A DNA stretch of 64,000 nt from Mucilaginibacter defluvii (GCF_039543225.1 NZ_BAABJI010000004.1:62001-126000), one strand, 5' to 3'. Positions 1 through 8,699 are shown, counted from the stretch's first letter. The notes: a model not told the origin generated them from the sequence alone. Program-made: numbers and translations.

Positions 1-3000
1 TGAGATAGTTAAGATCTATCACGCCGTTCCTGTCCGGCGGGGTGGCTTCAATAGCATTCTTAAGCAAGTTGTTAAAGCAGCGCAGCAGCTGGTCGCGGTC
101 AGCATTGATGATGAACGGATGCTCAAGGGCCTGGTAGTTTATGGTCAGGTTATCCATCTGCTTAAAAATGATCACAGCCTGGTTAAGCACCTCAAACAGG
201 TTTAGCTTTACCATTTTGGTATCGGGCATTTTTGCAAAGGCCGAGAACTCCGAGGCGATAGACGACAAACTCTCTATCTGCTCCACAAACGACTTGCTGA
301 AGCGCTCAAATTTCTGGTCGAACTTGGGATCCTTGTCTTTCCATGATTTATCAAGCAACTGCAAACCCAGCTTTAGCGGCGTAAGCGGGTTTTTAATTTC
401 ATGGGCAACCTGTTTGGCCATTTCGCGCCAGGCGCTCTCCCTTTCAGATTGTGCCAGTTTTTGCGCGCTGTTCTCCAAAGCGGCTATCATTTTGTTATAC
501 TCCTTAACCAGCGCGCCTATCTCATCGTCACGGTCCCATCGTATCGGCTCGTTCTTCTTACCATATATTATGCGGCTCAGGCTGTTCTGAATAAAATTGA
601 GCGGCGCGGTAATTTGTCTCGCGATGATAACGGCCAGCAACCCTATAGCTATAAAAACGAGTGCATAAACGTTTATCATGGCATTGAGCAGTGCGCCAAC
701 CTGGGTTTTATAATCAACCTCGTTTGAAAAATAGGGCAACTGCAAATAGGCTACCGTTTCCTGCTTATTGTTTTTAAGCGGCGCATATACCGATTTGTAA
801 TTCAAATCGCCTATCTGCTCATCATTTACATACTCTGATTTCTGGAACCTGTTCATGTAAATAAACGCACGTGCATTCATGCGTTTTACGTGCAAACCAT
901 ACTCGTAAATTTTTGGCTGCGTACTTATAAGCGGTATGCCCTGCAGGTTAAACAGCGTCAGATCGGCCGAGTAGGTATTGGCCAGTTCGTCAAAATCGGT
1001 AAGTTTTTCTTTGTTGATATTGTCGATATACTTGTTAAACTGCCCTTTTTCAAAGGCCTCGGTTATGCGGGCAATCTTACCGCGTATCATTTCCTCCTGC
1101 TGTGAGTTATACTGTGTACTGATGAACAGGAAAGTTATGAAACCAACAATAATCAGCGTAAACACAACAGCCAATATCATTGAGAACTGGATACGCGTTT
1201 TGTACAATATTTTATCAAAGTTGATGCGGAAGCCCCATTTTATCCGGTTATCGCTCACATATAAAATACGTATACGCAACCACAACCAGCGTATAAGCAC
1301 CACCAGCAAACTAAACAGCAACAGCAGTACAAAAAAGAAGGTAAGCGCGGTTACACCAAAAAACAATGAATTTTCGCTGCGGCTTACCACAATAACATTA
1401 CGTTTGGATTGTTTGAACACCAAATGGTTATGCCGCGAAAATGTACGGTACCATTCCGGATAAATGCTGTTTGTTGTAACAAACCGGTAGGTAGTTACCG
1501 GCGCATCAAAAGTTTTGTTAACCACATCGTACACATAATTACCGCTTTGGGTTACCAGGCGGCCATCAGTGTAAAAGGCGTACGAGTAGTTTTTAAATTC
1601 ATCGCTTTGGTTATTTACGCCCTCAACCAGCAACTCCGGAAAAGCCCTCGGGTTGTTCAGCTTTTTTGACCGCAACTCGATCACGATGCAACCTTTACGA
1701 ACGCCCTGATCGCTCACAGGCATCACCGCGAAATAATTTTGCGAGCCGAACGATTCATTCTCCCGGTAAAAATAGTTAGACACTTTAAAGGAGCTGTACA
1801 TTACCAGATCCTTAAATACGCTCAGCGAGTAGCTGGTGTCGGTGCCCAGCGGTTGCTCGTTATTATCAAACTGGTGGATGTTCAACTCATAACGCGAAAG
1901 CGTACCATCAAAATACAGCTTTTGCAAACGCGTTTTCAGGGCGGCGTCCTGTCCGGGCTTTCCAAAAGCCCCTGTTACTTCGGTATCTTTTAAAATGCGC
2001 TTTTCCAGCTTGCCTAATGATTCGTTGACGTTGGCGTCATCGGGCACCAGCAATTTTTTTATCAGGAGTTTGCGCTGCCCTATTTCTTTAATAGATTGAA
2101 AGGTGTTTAACTCTAACGACGATATAATAGCCCCTACAAAAACCATGATAAGCAAGGGCACGGCAGAGAGGCGTCCATCAGCAAAACGGTAATCATACGC
2201 CCGGATGAACACCATTACACCCATTAGTAAGAAGAAAACGTTGAAGCTATTGATCCATGTGTAAACAGCCGTTGCCGTTACAATCACCATTAAAAAAACA
2301 AAAGCCTTATGCGCGTTTGAAATAGGCAGTTTGATGCAGATAGCCGCGAAAGCATCATTAATTAGATAGAATATTAAAAAAGCGAAGCACAATACCCCTA
2401 AACCAACTACGCTAAGGCCCGATAAGTTAAGCACATTGGTTACATCAAAATTGATATTTGAATTAATGATCAGGCCCTTAAACAGCTCCAGCAGCCAAGC
2501 CGATATGCCTACTATAAATGCCGAGCAGCCAAGCAATACAGCATAGCTACCCGCCCTGCTGCGGATGTTATTGAGCAGATAGTTGCGGTTTACGTAAATA
2601 AAGGCTGCCAGCCACGTGGTGAACAGTATGTTGATGCAAAAATCGCCAAGCGAAGGGAACAGCGCGTTAGACGCGTAGTGGCTCGGATTAAACAGGTCGA
2701 GCTTGAAGGTAAAATCGGGCCAGCGATAAAACAGGTTTACAAACCTTAACGCGCTGATAAAGCAAACCAACAGCACAATAGAGAGCAATGCCTTGCCCCT
2801 GCGCGCAAGCTGCAGGCAAAGATCATTAACCAACAGGCAGAGTACTAAAAAGGCAAAGAACCATACTGTTAATTCCGAATAAAAATACCGGCTGTTTACG
2901 GCGTCGTTTTTTAGTTTTACCCCAAAAAGGTATTGCCCGCTTACACTGTGAACCGGATAAAATTGCCGGTCGGTAAAATCAGCCAGGTCAACAATATCAT

Positions 3001-3511
3001 CGTCATCCTTCAGCAGATCCTTGGTAAAGCCGTTGCGCAGGTAATTATTTTGAAAGGCGTAGTTTTGTTTTATCGGGAATAAAAAGATAGCCGAAAAAGC
3101 GCCATCATCCTTACGCACGGCTTCGTAATAGCCGTTAGGCTGTTTTATAAAGGAACGCCCCGGCTTTATGCGCCCCGGGTTAGGCGGCAACACCTTAACG
3201 CCGCTCCAGAACGAAAGGCTGCCGCTATCAAGGGTAATAAACCATATATGGTTTTTAACGGTATAATCTTTTATTAGCTTAAGGGCAAGCTGGTCGTTTT
3301 TGCGCAGTTGCCTCAACTCGTTAAACTTTACCGAATCATTTAGTATTTCCTCTATAAAATGCTCCCTTTCGTGGATGTTATCTTCAAGTATGCGGGCGGT
3401 TTGCTCGAGCGTGCGGCCAGGCGTATATGAATTAGGCAGAATAACGGCCGTTATAAACAAGCTTACGGTAAGCAAGGCCAGCAGCAAACGTATTTTAACC
3501 CTGTAACTCAA
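1..3511 (-). CDS. Large membrane sensor histidine kinase, NtrY-like (3' end outside window)
   Basis: About 1170 residues are visible and the C-terminal ATPase domain runs off the left edge. In order: an N-terminal membrane segment (about residues 5-22), a long extracytoplasmic region, a block of about seven hydrophobic segments (about 195-440), a second extracytoplasmic region, a membrane segment near 720-740, another near 775-795, a third sensor-like region, a membrane segment near 950-965, HAMP, and a HisKA box reading AHEIKNPLTP near residue 1036. The HATPase N-box (NAIEATPPDRNG) begins before the cut. The HEIKNPLTP phosphoacceptor is typical of NtrY/NtrB-like kinases, so autophosphorylation and phosphotransfer to a regulator are expected. 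The start is uncertain: no ATG exists near the 5' end, and the TTG at 3511 is the best candidate, though the frame is open upstream to a TAA within the fabD terminator. The partner regulator is not in the window. Confidence 0.88.
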   Translation of the reverse strand, partial: MSYRVKIRLLLALLTVSLFITAVILPNSYTPGRTLEQTARILEDNIHEREHFIEEILNDSVKFNELRQLRKNDQLALKLIKDYTVKNHIWFITLDSGSLSFWSGVKVLPPNPGRIKPGRSFIKQPNGYYEAVRKDDGAFSAIFLFPIKQNYAFQNNYLRNGFTKDLLKDDDDIVDLADFTDRQFYPVHSVSGQYLFGVKLKNDAVNSRYFYSELTVWFFAFLVLCLLVNDLCLQLARRGKALLSIVLLVCFISALRFVNLFYRWPDFTFKLDLFNPSHYASNALFPSLGDFCINILFTTWLAAFIYVNRNYLLNNIRSRAGSYAVLLGCSAFIVGISAWLLELFKGLIINSNINFDVTNVLNLSGLSVVGLGVLCFAFLIFYLINDAFAAICIKLPISNAHKAFVFLMVIVTATAVYTWINSFNVFFLLMGVMVFIRAYDYRFADGRLSAVPLLIMVFVGAIISSLELNTFQSIKEIGQRKLLIKKLLVPDDANVNESLGKLEKRILKDTEVTGAFGKPGQDAALKTRLQKLYFDGTLSRYELNIHQFDNNEQPLGTDTSYSLSVFKDLVMYSSFKVSNYFYRENESFGSQNYFAVMPVSDQGVRKGCIVIELRSKKLNNPRAFPELLVEGVNNQSDEFKNYSYAFYTDGRLVTQSGNYVYDVVNKTFDAPVTTYRFVTTNSIYPEWYRTFSRHNHLVFKQSKRNVIVVSRSENSLFFGVTALTFFFVLLLLFSLLVVLIRWLWLRIRILYVSDNRIKWGFRINFDKILYKTRIQFSMILAVVFTLIIVGFITFLFISTQYNSQQEEMIRGKIARITEAFEKGQFNKYIDNINKEKLTDFDELANTYSADLTLFNLQGIPLISTQPKIYEYGLHVKRMNARAFIYMNRFQKSEYVNDEQIGDLNYKSVYAPLKNNKQETVAYLQLPYFSNEVDYKTQVGALLNAMINVYALVFIAIGLLAVIIARQITAPLNFIQNSLSRIIYGKKNEPIRWDRDDEIGALVKEYNKMIAALENSAQKLAQSERESAWREMAKQVAHEIKNPLTPLKLGLQLLDKSWKDKDPKFDQKFERFSKSFVEQIESLSSIASEFSAFAKMPDTKMVKLNLFEVLNQAVIIFKQMDNLTINYQALEHPFIINADRDQLLRCFNNLLKNAIEATPPDRNGVIDLNYL

Positions 3512-3540
3512 TTCGGTATATTTTTTTAGGCGGATAAAAT

Positions 3541-3573
3541 TAAAAAAATAAAGCCACTTGTGAGGGTGGCCTT
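3541..3573 (-). terminator. Rho-independent terminator after fabD
   Basis: On the minus strand an imperfect stem (AGGCCAC pairing with GTGGCTT) is followed by a T-rich run. It starts 10 nt past the fabD stop and separates fabD from the histidine kinase transcript. Confidence 0.65.
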
Positions 3574-3582
3574 ATCTGTGTG

Positions 3583-4470
3583 CTATTGATTGATGGTTGC
3601 GCTCGCCGTTGCAACACCCCTGTCAACCTTTTTCACAAGGCCTTGCAGTACATTGCCCGGCCCTACCTCGGTAAACGAGGTGGCGCCATCCTCCAGCATA
3701 TGCTTAACGGTTTGCGTCCAGCGTACAGCGCCAGTAAGCTGGGCTATCAGGTTTTCTTTTATCTTTTCCGGATCAGTATACGGCTTGGCATCTATATTTT
3801 GGTAGATAGGGCAAACCGGCGCTTTTATGTTAGTCGCTACAATGGCGGCTTCCAGCTCCACACGTGCCGACTCCATTAAAGGCGAGTGAAAGGCTCCACC
3901 TACATTTAGTTTAAGCGCACGTTTGGCGCCTGCGGCGGTAAGTTTTTCGCAAGCGGCATCAACACCGGCTATGGTGCCTGAGATAACCAGTTGGCCCGGG
4001 CAATTGTAATTAGCCGGAACAACCACATCGCTCACCTGCTGGCAAATATCCTCAACTGTAAAATCATCCAGCCCTAAAATAGCGGCCATGGTTGATGGTT
4101 GAAGTTCACAGGCTTTTTGCATGGCGTTGGCTCGGGCGGCAACTAACCGCAAACCATCTTCAAAACTTAAAGCTCCGGCTGATACCAAGGCAGAGAATTC
4201 GCCCAATGAGTGACCGGCAACCATATCAGGCTTAAAGCTATCGCCTAAAACCTTGGCAAAAATAACCGAGTGTAAAAATATAGCCGGCTGTGTTACGCGG
4301 GTTTGTTTAAGGTCCTCATCGGTACCGTTAAACATAATGTCGGTAATGCTAAAGCCTAAAATATCATTAGCTTTTTCAAAAAGCGCGCGTGCTTCGTCTG
4401 ATGTTTCGTAAAGGTCTTTACCCATACCTACAAACTGTGCGCCTTGGCCCGGAAAAATATATGCGTTCAT
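3583..4470 (-). CDS. fabD: Malonyl-CoA:ACP transacylase (FabD)
   Basis: 295 residues, the normal length for the family. It transfers malonyl from CoA to acyl carrier protein to feed fatty acid synthesis in the cytoplasm. The N-terminal FPGQGAQ motif, the nucleophile motif GHSLGEF (Ser88), the substrate-carboxylate Arg in the AARANAMQ segment (Arg113) and the catalytic His in GGAFHSPLM (His195) are all present. It is last in a minus-strand run queD-folE-fabD, separated from folE by 152 nt holding a heptamer inverted-repeat element, and is followed by a terminator. The ATG at 4470 gives the canonical N-terminus. Confidence 0.97.
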   Translation of the reverse strand: MNAYIFPGQGAQFVGMGKDLYETSDEARALFEKANDILGFSITDIMFNGTDEDLKQTRVTQPAIFLHSVIFAKVLGDSFKPDMVAGHSLGEFSALVSAGALSFEDGLRLVAARANAMQKACELQPSTMAAILGLDDFTVEDICQQVSDVVVPANYNCPGQLVISGTIAGVDAACEKLTAAGAKRALKLNVGGAFHSPLMESARVELEAAIVATNIKAPVCPIYQNIDAKPYTDPEKIKENLIAQLTGAVRWTQTVKHMLEDGATSFTEVGPGNVLQGLVKKVDRGVATASATINQ

Positions 4471-4481
4471 GTTTTATTTGT

Positions 4482-4629
4482 TGATCAGTGATCGGTTAAT
4501 CAGTGATTAGTTATTAACTTTTTAATTGGGTTATGGTTTGGGGTAGTGATTAGGGGTTGGTGGTTAGAGTTTAGTAAGAAGAAAATACTGATCACTAACC
4601 TCTGATTACTAATCTCTACTCACTAACTC
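4482..4629. repeat. Heptamer (7-bp period) inverted array between folE and fabD
   Basis: The gap is almost entirely degenerate 7-bp units. The left arm (4482-4516) has units such as TGATCAG, TGATCGG and TGATTAG. A middle block (4531-4579) has units such as TTATGGT and AGTGATT. The right arm (4588-4629) has CTGATCA, CTAACCT, CTGATTA and CTAATCT. The outer arms are roughly reverse complements, so the mRNA could form a long imperfect hairpin. The right arm runs through the folE stop codon (4623-4625). Confidence 0.8.
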
Positions 4630-5261
4630 AATCTTGATGAAATAAGATTCAAAAATTCGGTGCGTGTTTTATCCTGCAAAAATGCACCTGTAAATGCCGA
4701 TGTGGTGGTTACCGAGTTTTGCTTTTGTACGCCGCGCATGCTCATGCACATGTGGCGGCACTCAATTACCACGCCTACGCCAATCGGGTTAAGGGTTTGC
4801 TGTATACAATCACGTATCTCATTAGTTAAACGCTCTTGCACCTGCAGGCGGCGGGCAAACACATCAACTATACGTGGTATTTTGCTCAGGCCTACTACAT
4901 AGCCATTAGGTATGTAGGCAACATGCGCCTTACCTAAAAAGGGCAGCATATGGTGCTCGCACATGGAGTATACCTCAATATCCTTAACTACAACCATTTG
5001 GCTGTAATCCTCCTTAAACATGGCCGATTTGAGTATCTCCTCGGCATTCAGGTCATATCCATGCGTTAGGTAAAGCATGGCCTTGGCCATACGCTCGGGC
5101 GTTTTAAGCAAGCCTTCGCGACCGGGATGCTCACCGATCAGTTTTAGCACTTCGTGGTAATGGCCTTTCAGGCTTTCAATCAGGTCGGGGTTGTAGCGGT
5201 CTATTTTTTCGTAACCGTCAATGTCGTCATCGCGGTCGGGTATGTGGCGGTTGTTATCCAT
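4623..5261 (-). CDS. folE: GTP cyclohydrolase I (FolE)
   Basis: 212 residues. It converts GTP to 7,8-dihydroneopterin triphosphate, the first step to folate and, through queD, to queuosine-type deazapurines. Zinc-ligand motifs are visible: MCEHHMLPF, and the Cys of ECRHMCMSMRG; the GLSKIPRIVDVFARRLQ family signature lies between them. It starts 9 nt after the queD stop, so the two are probably co-transcribed. Its last codons and stop lie inside a heptamer repeat array that fills the gap to fabD. Confidence 0.97.
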   Translation of the reverse strand: MDNNRHIPDRDDDIDGYEKIDRYNPDLIESLKGHYHEVLKLIGEHPGREGLLKTPERMAKAMLYLTHGYDLNAEEILKSAMFKEDYSQMVVVKDIEVYSMCEHHMLPFLGKAHVAYIPNGYVVGLSKIPRIVDVFARRLQVQERLTNEIRDCIQQTLNPIGVGVVIECRHMCMSMRGVQKQNSVTTTSAFTGAFLQDKTRTEFLNLISSRLS

Positions 5262-5270
5262 CAGTAAATA

Positions 5271-5690
5271 TTATTCGCCAAAGTATTCAGCATAATTATT
5301 TTCAGTTTCGTGCAGGCGTACCGAGTGCAGGTATACGCCTTGGTTGGCCTCAATGGGCGATTTAAGCTGGTTAAAAATCTCGATGCACAGTAACTCGGTT
5401 GATGCCATTTTGCCCTGCATAAAATCAACATCCTTGTTCAGGTTTTTATGATCCAGCTTTTCAACAATATATTCCTGTATAATGGCTTTCAGATCTTTCA
5501 AATCCATCAGGTAACCGGTTTCATAACTTATTTGCCCCTTTATGGTTACAAACAGATTGTAATTGTGGCCATGCCAGTTAGGGTTAGCGCACTTGCCAAA
5601 TACCTCAGCATTTTTTTCTTCGCTCCACTCGTCCCTGTACATACGGTGGGCCGCGTTAAAATGTTCTCTGCGCGTTATATAGATCATCAT
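5271..5690 (-). CDS. queD: 6-carboxytetrahydropterin synthase / PTPS family (QueD)
   Basis: 139 residues from the ATG at 5690 (a second ATG follows at once at 5687). Zinc-ligand His residues appear in NAAHR and WHGHN, and the catalytic Cys in GKCANPN, matching the 6-pyruvoyl-tetrahydropterin synthase fold. Next to folE, the likely reaction is dihydroneopterin triphosphate to 6-carboxy-tetrahydropterin, on the preQ0/queuosine route; a biopterin-type PTPS role cannot be excluded. An in-frame start ten codons upstream exists but adds residues unlike the family and overlaps the promoter box at 5705-5712. Confidence 0.92.
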   Translation of the reverse strand: MMIYITRREHFNAAHRMYRDEWSEEKNAEVFGKCANPNWHGHNYNLFVTIKGQISYETGYLMDLKDLKAIIQEYIVEKLDHKNLNKDVDFMQGKMASTELLCIEIFNQLKSPIEANQGVYLHSVRLHETENNYAEYFGE

Positions 5691-5704
5691 AATAATTGTG
5701 GGTG

Positions 5705-5712
5705 CAAATATA
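5705..5712 (-). promoter_or_regulatory. Bacteroidota -7 promoter box for queD-folE-fabD
   Basis: TATATTTG on the minus strand matches the TAnnTTTG consensus, 14 nt upstream of the queD ATG. No clear -33 element was found. Confidence 0.5.
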
Positions 5713-5764
5713 CAAAACAAAAACAGGTGAGTTGTTTTATATTAGCCATGATAATTATGCCATT

Positions 5765-6439
5765 ATGCAGGTACTTATTGTAGCAGCCACACAGCCGGAA
5801 GTCGGCGGATTGATTTCGGAGCTCGGATTTTCAATTTCGGATTTAAATAATAACCAACTGTTAACCGCCAACCGCCAACTGCCAACTGCCAGCAACTGCG
5901 CACTGCTCATCACCGGGGCAGGTATGGTGGCTACGGCATTTGCGCTGGGCAGGCATCTGGCAACACATCAATATGACTTGGCAATTAACCTGGGCATTGC
6001 CGGTAGTTTTAACCGCAACATTGCCCTTGGTACCGTGTGCGAGGTTACCGAGGACACTTTGGTTGAATTGGGTGCCGAGGATGATGGAGCATTTATCACT
6101 ATTGATGATCTCGGTTTTGGCGAAAGCCGGTTTATGGCTACTTATCCTTTACCGCCATCCGTCCATATAAAAAAGGCAACCGCCGTTACCGTAAATACCG
6201 TGCACGGCAACGAGGCATCTATACAAAAACTAAGCAGCCGCATAAACGCCGACCTTGAAAGCATGGAGGGTGCCGCTTTTTTTTACGCCTGCAAACAGGT
6301 GGGTGTGCCTTGCGTGCAGATCAGGTCAGTGTCAAATTACGTGGAGAAACGTAACCGGGCGGCATGGCAGATAGGGCCTGCCATTAAAAATCTGAATACA
6401 TTTGCTGCCGAGTTGCTGGCTGATCTGTTGAAAGATTAA
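5765..6439 (+). CDS. mqnB: Futalosine hydrolase (MqnB)
   Basis: 224 residues from the ATG at 5765 (MQVLIVAATQPEVG), chosen over an upstream in-frame ATG because it matches the nucleosidase-fold N-terminus. It cleaves futalosine (hypoxanthine loss) in the futalosine menaquinone pathway. Family features include LLITGAGMVATAFALG, the GSFN segment and ESMEGAAFFYAC near the end. It lies 12 nt before mqnD, the downstream enzyme of the same pathway. Oddity: about residues 20-44 are encoded by a 7-bp-period array (5823-5888) that replaces an otherwise short linker; the frame is kept. Confidence 0.93.
   Translation: MQVLIVAATQPEVGGLISELGFSISDLNNNQLLTANRQLPTASNCALLITGAGMVATAFALGRHLATHQYDLAINLGIAGSFNRNIALGTVCEVTEDTLVELGAEDDGAFITIDDLGFGESRFMATYPLPPSVHIKKATAVTVNTVHGNEASIQKLSSRINADLESMEGAAFFYACKQVGVPCVQIRSVSNYVEKRNRAAWQIGPAIKNLNTFAAELLADLLKD
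5823..5888 (+). repeat. Heptamer array inside mqnB
   Basis: Units TCGGATT, TTCAATT, TCGGATT, TAAATAA occupy 5823-5850. Then from 5854 come CCAACTG, TTAACCG, CCAACCG, CCAACTG, CCAACTG, five heptamers in exactly 35 bp. It is translated in frame within the N-terminal part of MqnB. Confidence 0.85.
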
Positions 6440-6451
6440 AATGTACTAACT

Positions 6452-7321
6452 ATGAAACTAACCCTCGGCTTTTCGCCCTGCCCTAATGATACCTTTATAT
6501 TTGATGCCCTTATTCACCATAAAATTGATACCGAAGGACTGGAATTTGAGGTTTTTTATGATGATGTGGAAACACTCAACCAAAAAGCCTTTCGCGGCGA
6601 GCTTGATATTACTAAACTAAGCTACCATGCCTTTGCCTACGTGGCCGATCAATATATCTTGCTTGACAGCGGTAGCGCCCTTGGCTTTGGTGTAGGCCCG
6701 ATGCTGATCTCGAAAAAGGATTATACCGCAGGAAATGATGTGGACGAGATCATCTCCAATCTCAAATCTCAAATCTCAAATCTCAAAATAGGTATTCCGG
6801 GCAAATATACCACCGCTAACTTTTTGTTGGGACTGGCTTTTCCTGAAGCTATCAATAAACAGGAACTGGTATTTAATGAGATTGAAGATGCTTTAGTAAT
6901 CGAAAAAATAGACATTGGCCTCATCATCCACGAAAACCGCTTTACTTACCAGGATAAGGGCCTGAAAAAGATCATCGACCTGGGCGATTACTGGGAGAAA
7001 AAAACCGGCTGCCCCATTCCGCTTGGTGGTATTGTGGCTAACCGTAACCTGCCTGCCGATGTGCAGCACAAGGTAAACCGGGTGTTGCGTAAATCGGTGG
7101 AGTATGCCTTCACCAATCCGAAATCAGGCTTGGAGTTTATCCGCAAACATGCCCAGGAAATGAGTGAGGAAGTGATGTATAAGCACATCGAGCTGTATGT
7201 TAACAAATACTCGGTAGACTTAGGCGAGGAAGGCAAAAAAGCCATCAGGCTGCTGTTTGATACCGCTAACGAGAAAAAAATCATCCCAGCTATTGAGGGA
7301 GGGTTGTTCCTCAATCCATAA
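6452..7321 (+). CDS. mqnD: 1,4-dihydroxy-6-naphthoate synthase (MqnD)
   Basis: 289 residues. It converts cyclic dehypoxanthinylfutalosine to 1,4-dihydroxy-6-naphthoate in menaquinone synthesis. The N-terminus LGFSPCPNDTFIF and the segment ITKLSYHAF are typical of the MqnA/MqnD periplasmic-binding-protein-like fold. It follows mqnB by 12 nt in the same direction. A 35-bp heptamer array (6752-6786) encodes an in-frame SNLKSQISNLK peptide just before the conserved GIPGKYTTANFLL segment, so it probably sits in a surface loop. Its 3' end converges on the TlpA-like gene with 11 nt between stops. Confidence 0.94.
   Translation: MKLTLGFSPCPNDTFIFDALIHHKIDTEGLEFEVFYDDVETLNQKAFRGELDITKLSYHAFAYVADQYILLDSGSALGFGVGPMLISKKDYTAGNDVDEIISNLKSQISNLKIGIPGKYTTANFLLGLAFPEAINKQELVFNEIEDALVIEKIDIGLIIHENRFTYQDKGLKKIIDLGDYWEKKTGCPIPLGGIVANRNLPADVQHKVNRVLRKSVEYAFTNPKSGLEFIRKHAQEMSEEVMYKHIELYVNKYSVDLGEEGKKAIRLLFDTANEKKIIPAIEGGLFLNP
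6752..6786 (+). repeat. Heptamer array inside mqnD
   Basis: ATCTCCA followed by four perfect ATCTCAA units makes 35 bp, translated in frame as an Ile/Ser/Asn/Leu/Lys-rich insert. It is the same length and period as the core array in mqnB. Confidence 0.9.
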
Positions 7322-7332
7322 TAAAACATTTT

Positions 7333-8574
7333 TTATTTCTCAGCCAACAGATCATCCGTTAGCTTTTCAAATTCGTTGACGAATTCGGTATAGTGTTCGC
7401 CGGTGGCAGGGCCACTAAAGCCGGTATGAATCTTACGCACATCGCCCTTTTTATCAATAATAATGGTTGTAGGAAAGCCTACCACTTTGCTCAGGCCGGG
7501 CAGGCTCTTGGCCGCTTCGCCCTTATCGGGCGTGTAGCCGGTGATCAGTATGGGGTAGGTGATGTCAAACCTTTCCTTCAATCGGGTTAAGGCCTTAACT
7601 GACTTATCAAAATCCTTAGTGCGCTCGTAAGCCAAACCAATGATCTCCACACCTTTGGGTTGATACTTTTTATAGTAGTTAACCAGGTAAGCGGTTTCGT
7701 CCATACAGTTGGGGCACCACGAGCCCAATATCTGCACCATCACTACCTTGCCTTTAAAGCGTTCATCATTAATAGATACTTTTTTGTCATCCAGATCCGG
7801 GAAGGTGAAATCCAGCTTTTTGTAACCGGGCTTTAAGGCAGTAAGCGAGTAAGCATCGGGTAACTTAGCTTGCTCATTTTTTGTTGCTTGCCAAACATCT
7901 GTGCCGGATAGGCCCGCGTAGAATTTACCGCCCTCAATTTTATCAGCACCCGCAACTTTGGCCTTGAACAGGTAAGCATGTCCGCCATCAAAGCACGAAA
8001 GGTACAGGCTATCGCCCACTACGGTACCTTCCAAAAAGCGGTAATCGCCGGTGGTGGTCAAAAAGGTGCCGGTTAATTTGTTGCCTTCTTGTTTAAATTC
8101 GCCAACGGTTGTATCAGCCTTATCGCCCTCACCAAATATGGCCGACCAGCGCCCGCCAACGTTTGCGGATGCCGGCTTCTTATCCTTAAAAAAGCGCCAT
8201 TGGGTATTGGGTGTGGCTGTAAAATCCATCGCCACGTTGTCAGTAGCTAAATGTTTTATCCATTTGCCTTGTAAACCGCCATCAGATGCTTTAGCTAAAG
8301 CGAATTCTGAATCGAACAAAGGCATCTTGATAAATACCGAGTCGCCTTTGGTAGTTACATCAGGTACGGTAAAACGCTCTGATCCGTTAATGATGCTCAG
8401 TTTATACTTGCCTGCACTATCGGCCAGCTCAAAGTTAAAGGGTATGCCCTCGCCTGCCGATGTTTTTAAAACGCCCCGCCAGGTACCGGTTTTTAATGCG
8501 GATGGTTGATTACTACAGGCGGCCAGTACTGTGGCCGAGAATATAAATAGTCCTCTACGGATATACTGAATCAT
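7333..8574 (-). CDS. TlpA-like thioredoxin-fold lipoprotein
   Basis: 413 residues. A signal peptide ends in a lipobox (TVLAAC, Cys20), so it is probably a membrane-anchored lipoprotein. About residues 28-240 form a beta-rich N-terminal domain with no recognised active site. From about residue 252 there is a thioredoxin/AhpC-TSA domain with the redox motif GSWCPNC (Cys287, Cys290) and a cis-Pro-type segment VVGFPTTIIID. This suggests thiol-disulfide exchange on secreted proteins, as in TlpA/ResA. It stands alone with its own -7 box upstream. The substrate is unknown. Confidence 0.88.
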   Translation of the reverse strand: MIQYIRRGLFIFSATVLAACSNQPSALKTGTWRGVLKTSAGEGIPFNFELADSAGKYKLSIINGSERFTVPDVTTKGDSVFIKMPLFDSEFALAKASDGGLQGKWIKHLATDNVAMDFTATPNTQWRFFKDKKPASANVGGRWSAIFGEGDKADTTVGEFKQEGNKLTGTFLTTTGDYRFLEGTVVGDSLYLSCFDGGHAYLFKAKVAGADKIEGGKFYAGLSGTDVWQATKNEQAKLPDAYSLTALKPGYKKLDFTFPDLDDKKVSINDERFKGKVVMVQILGSWCPNCMDETAYLVNYYKKYQPKGVEIIGLAYERTKDFDKSVKALTRLKERFDITYPILITGYTPDKGEAAKSLPGLSKVVGFPTTIIIDKKGDVRKIHTGFSGPATGEHYTEFVNEFEKLTDDLLAEK

Positions 8575-8606
8575 CTTTAAAAAAGTCTACTAAATTAATA
8601 TACTTT

Positions 8607-8614
8607 CAAAGGTA
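8607..8614 (-). promoter_or_regulatory. -7 promoter box for TlpA-like gene
   Basis: TACCTTTG on the minus strand (TAnnTTTG consensus), 32 nt upstream of the start codon at 8574. Confidence 0.5.
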
Positions 8615-8670
8615 AGTAATTTTGCCTTATTGGCGAATGGTGTTAAACAGGAAAACCAAAAATGTATAAA

Positions 8671-8699
8671 CAAAAAAAGAGAGCATTTTTACATGCTCC
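8671..8699 (-). terminator. Minus-strand terminator in the TlpA-pnuC gap
   Basis: The stem GAGCAT/ATGCTC is followed on the minus strand by CTCTTTTTTTG. It has no T-run in the plus direction. It lies upstream of the TlpA-like gene and downstream of no annotated minus-strand gene, so it implies a separate minus-strand transcript starting within about 8960-9100. Confidence 0.6.

Noticed and set aside
3583..3879. Plus-strand frames opposite fabD (and similar frames opposite many genes)
   Set aside because: They are antisense shadows of conserved genes with no homology-like motifs.
4471..4622. CRISPR-like array between folE and fabD
   Set aside because: Units are 7 bp and contiguous without spacers, with opposing arms; no cas genes in the window.
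5696..5764. Longer mqnB start at 5696
   Set aside because: The extra 23 residues run into the divergent promoter region and do not fit the family N-terminus, which begins at the ATG at 5765.
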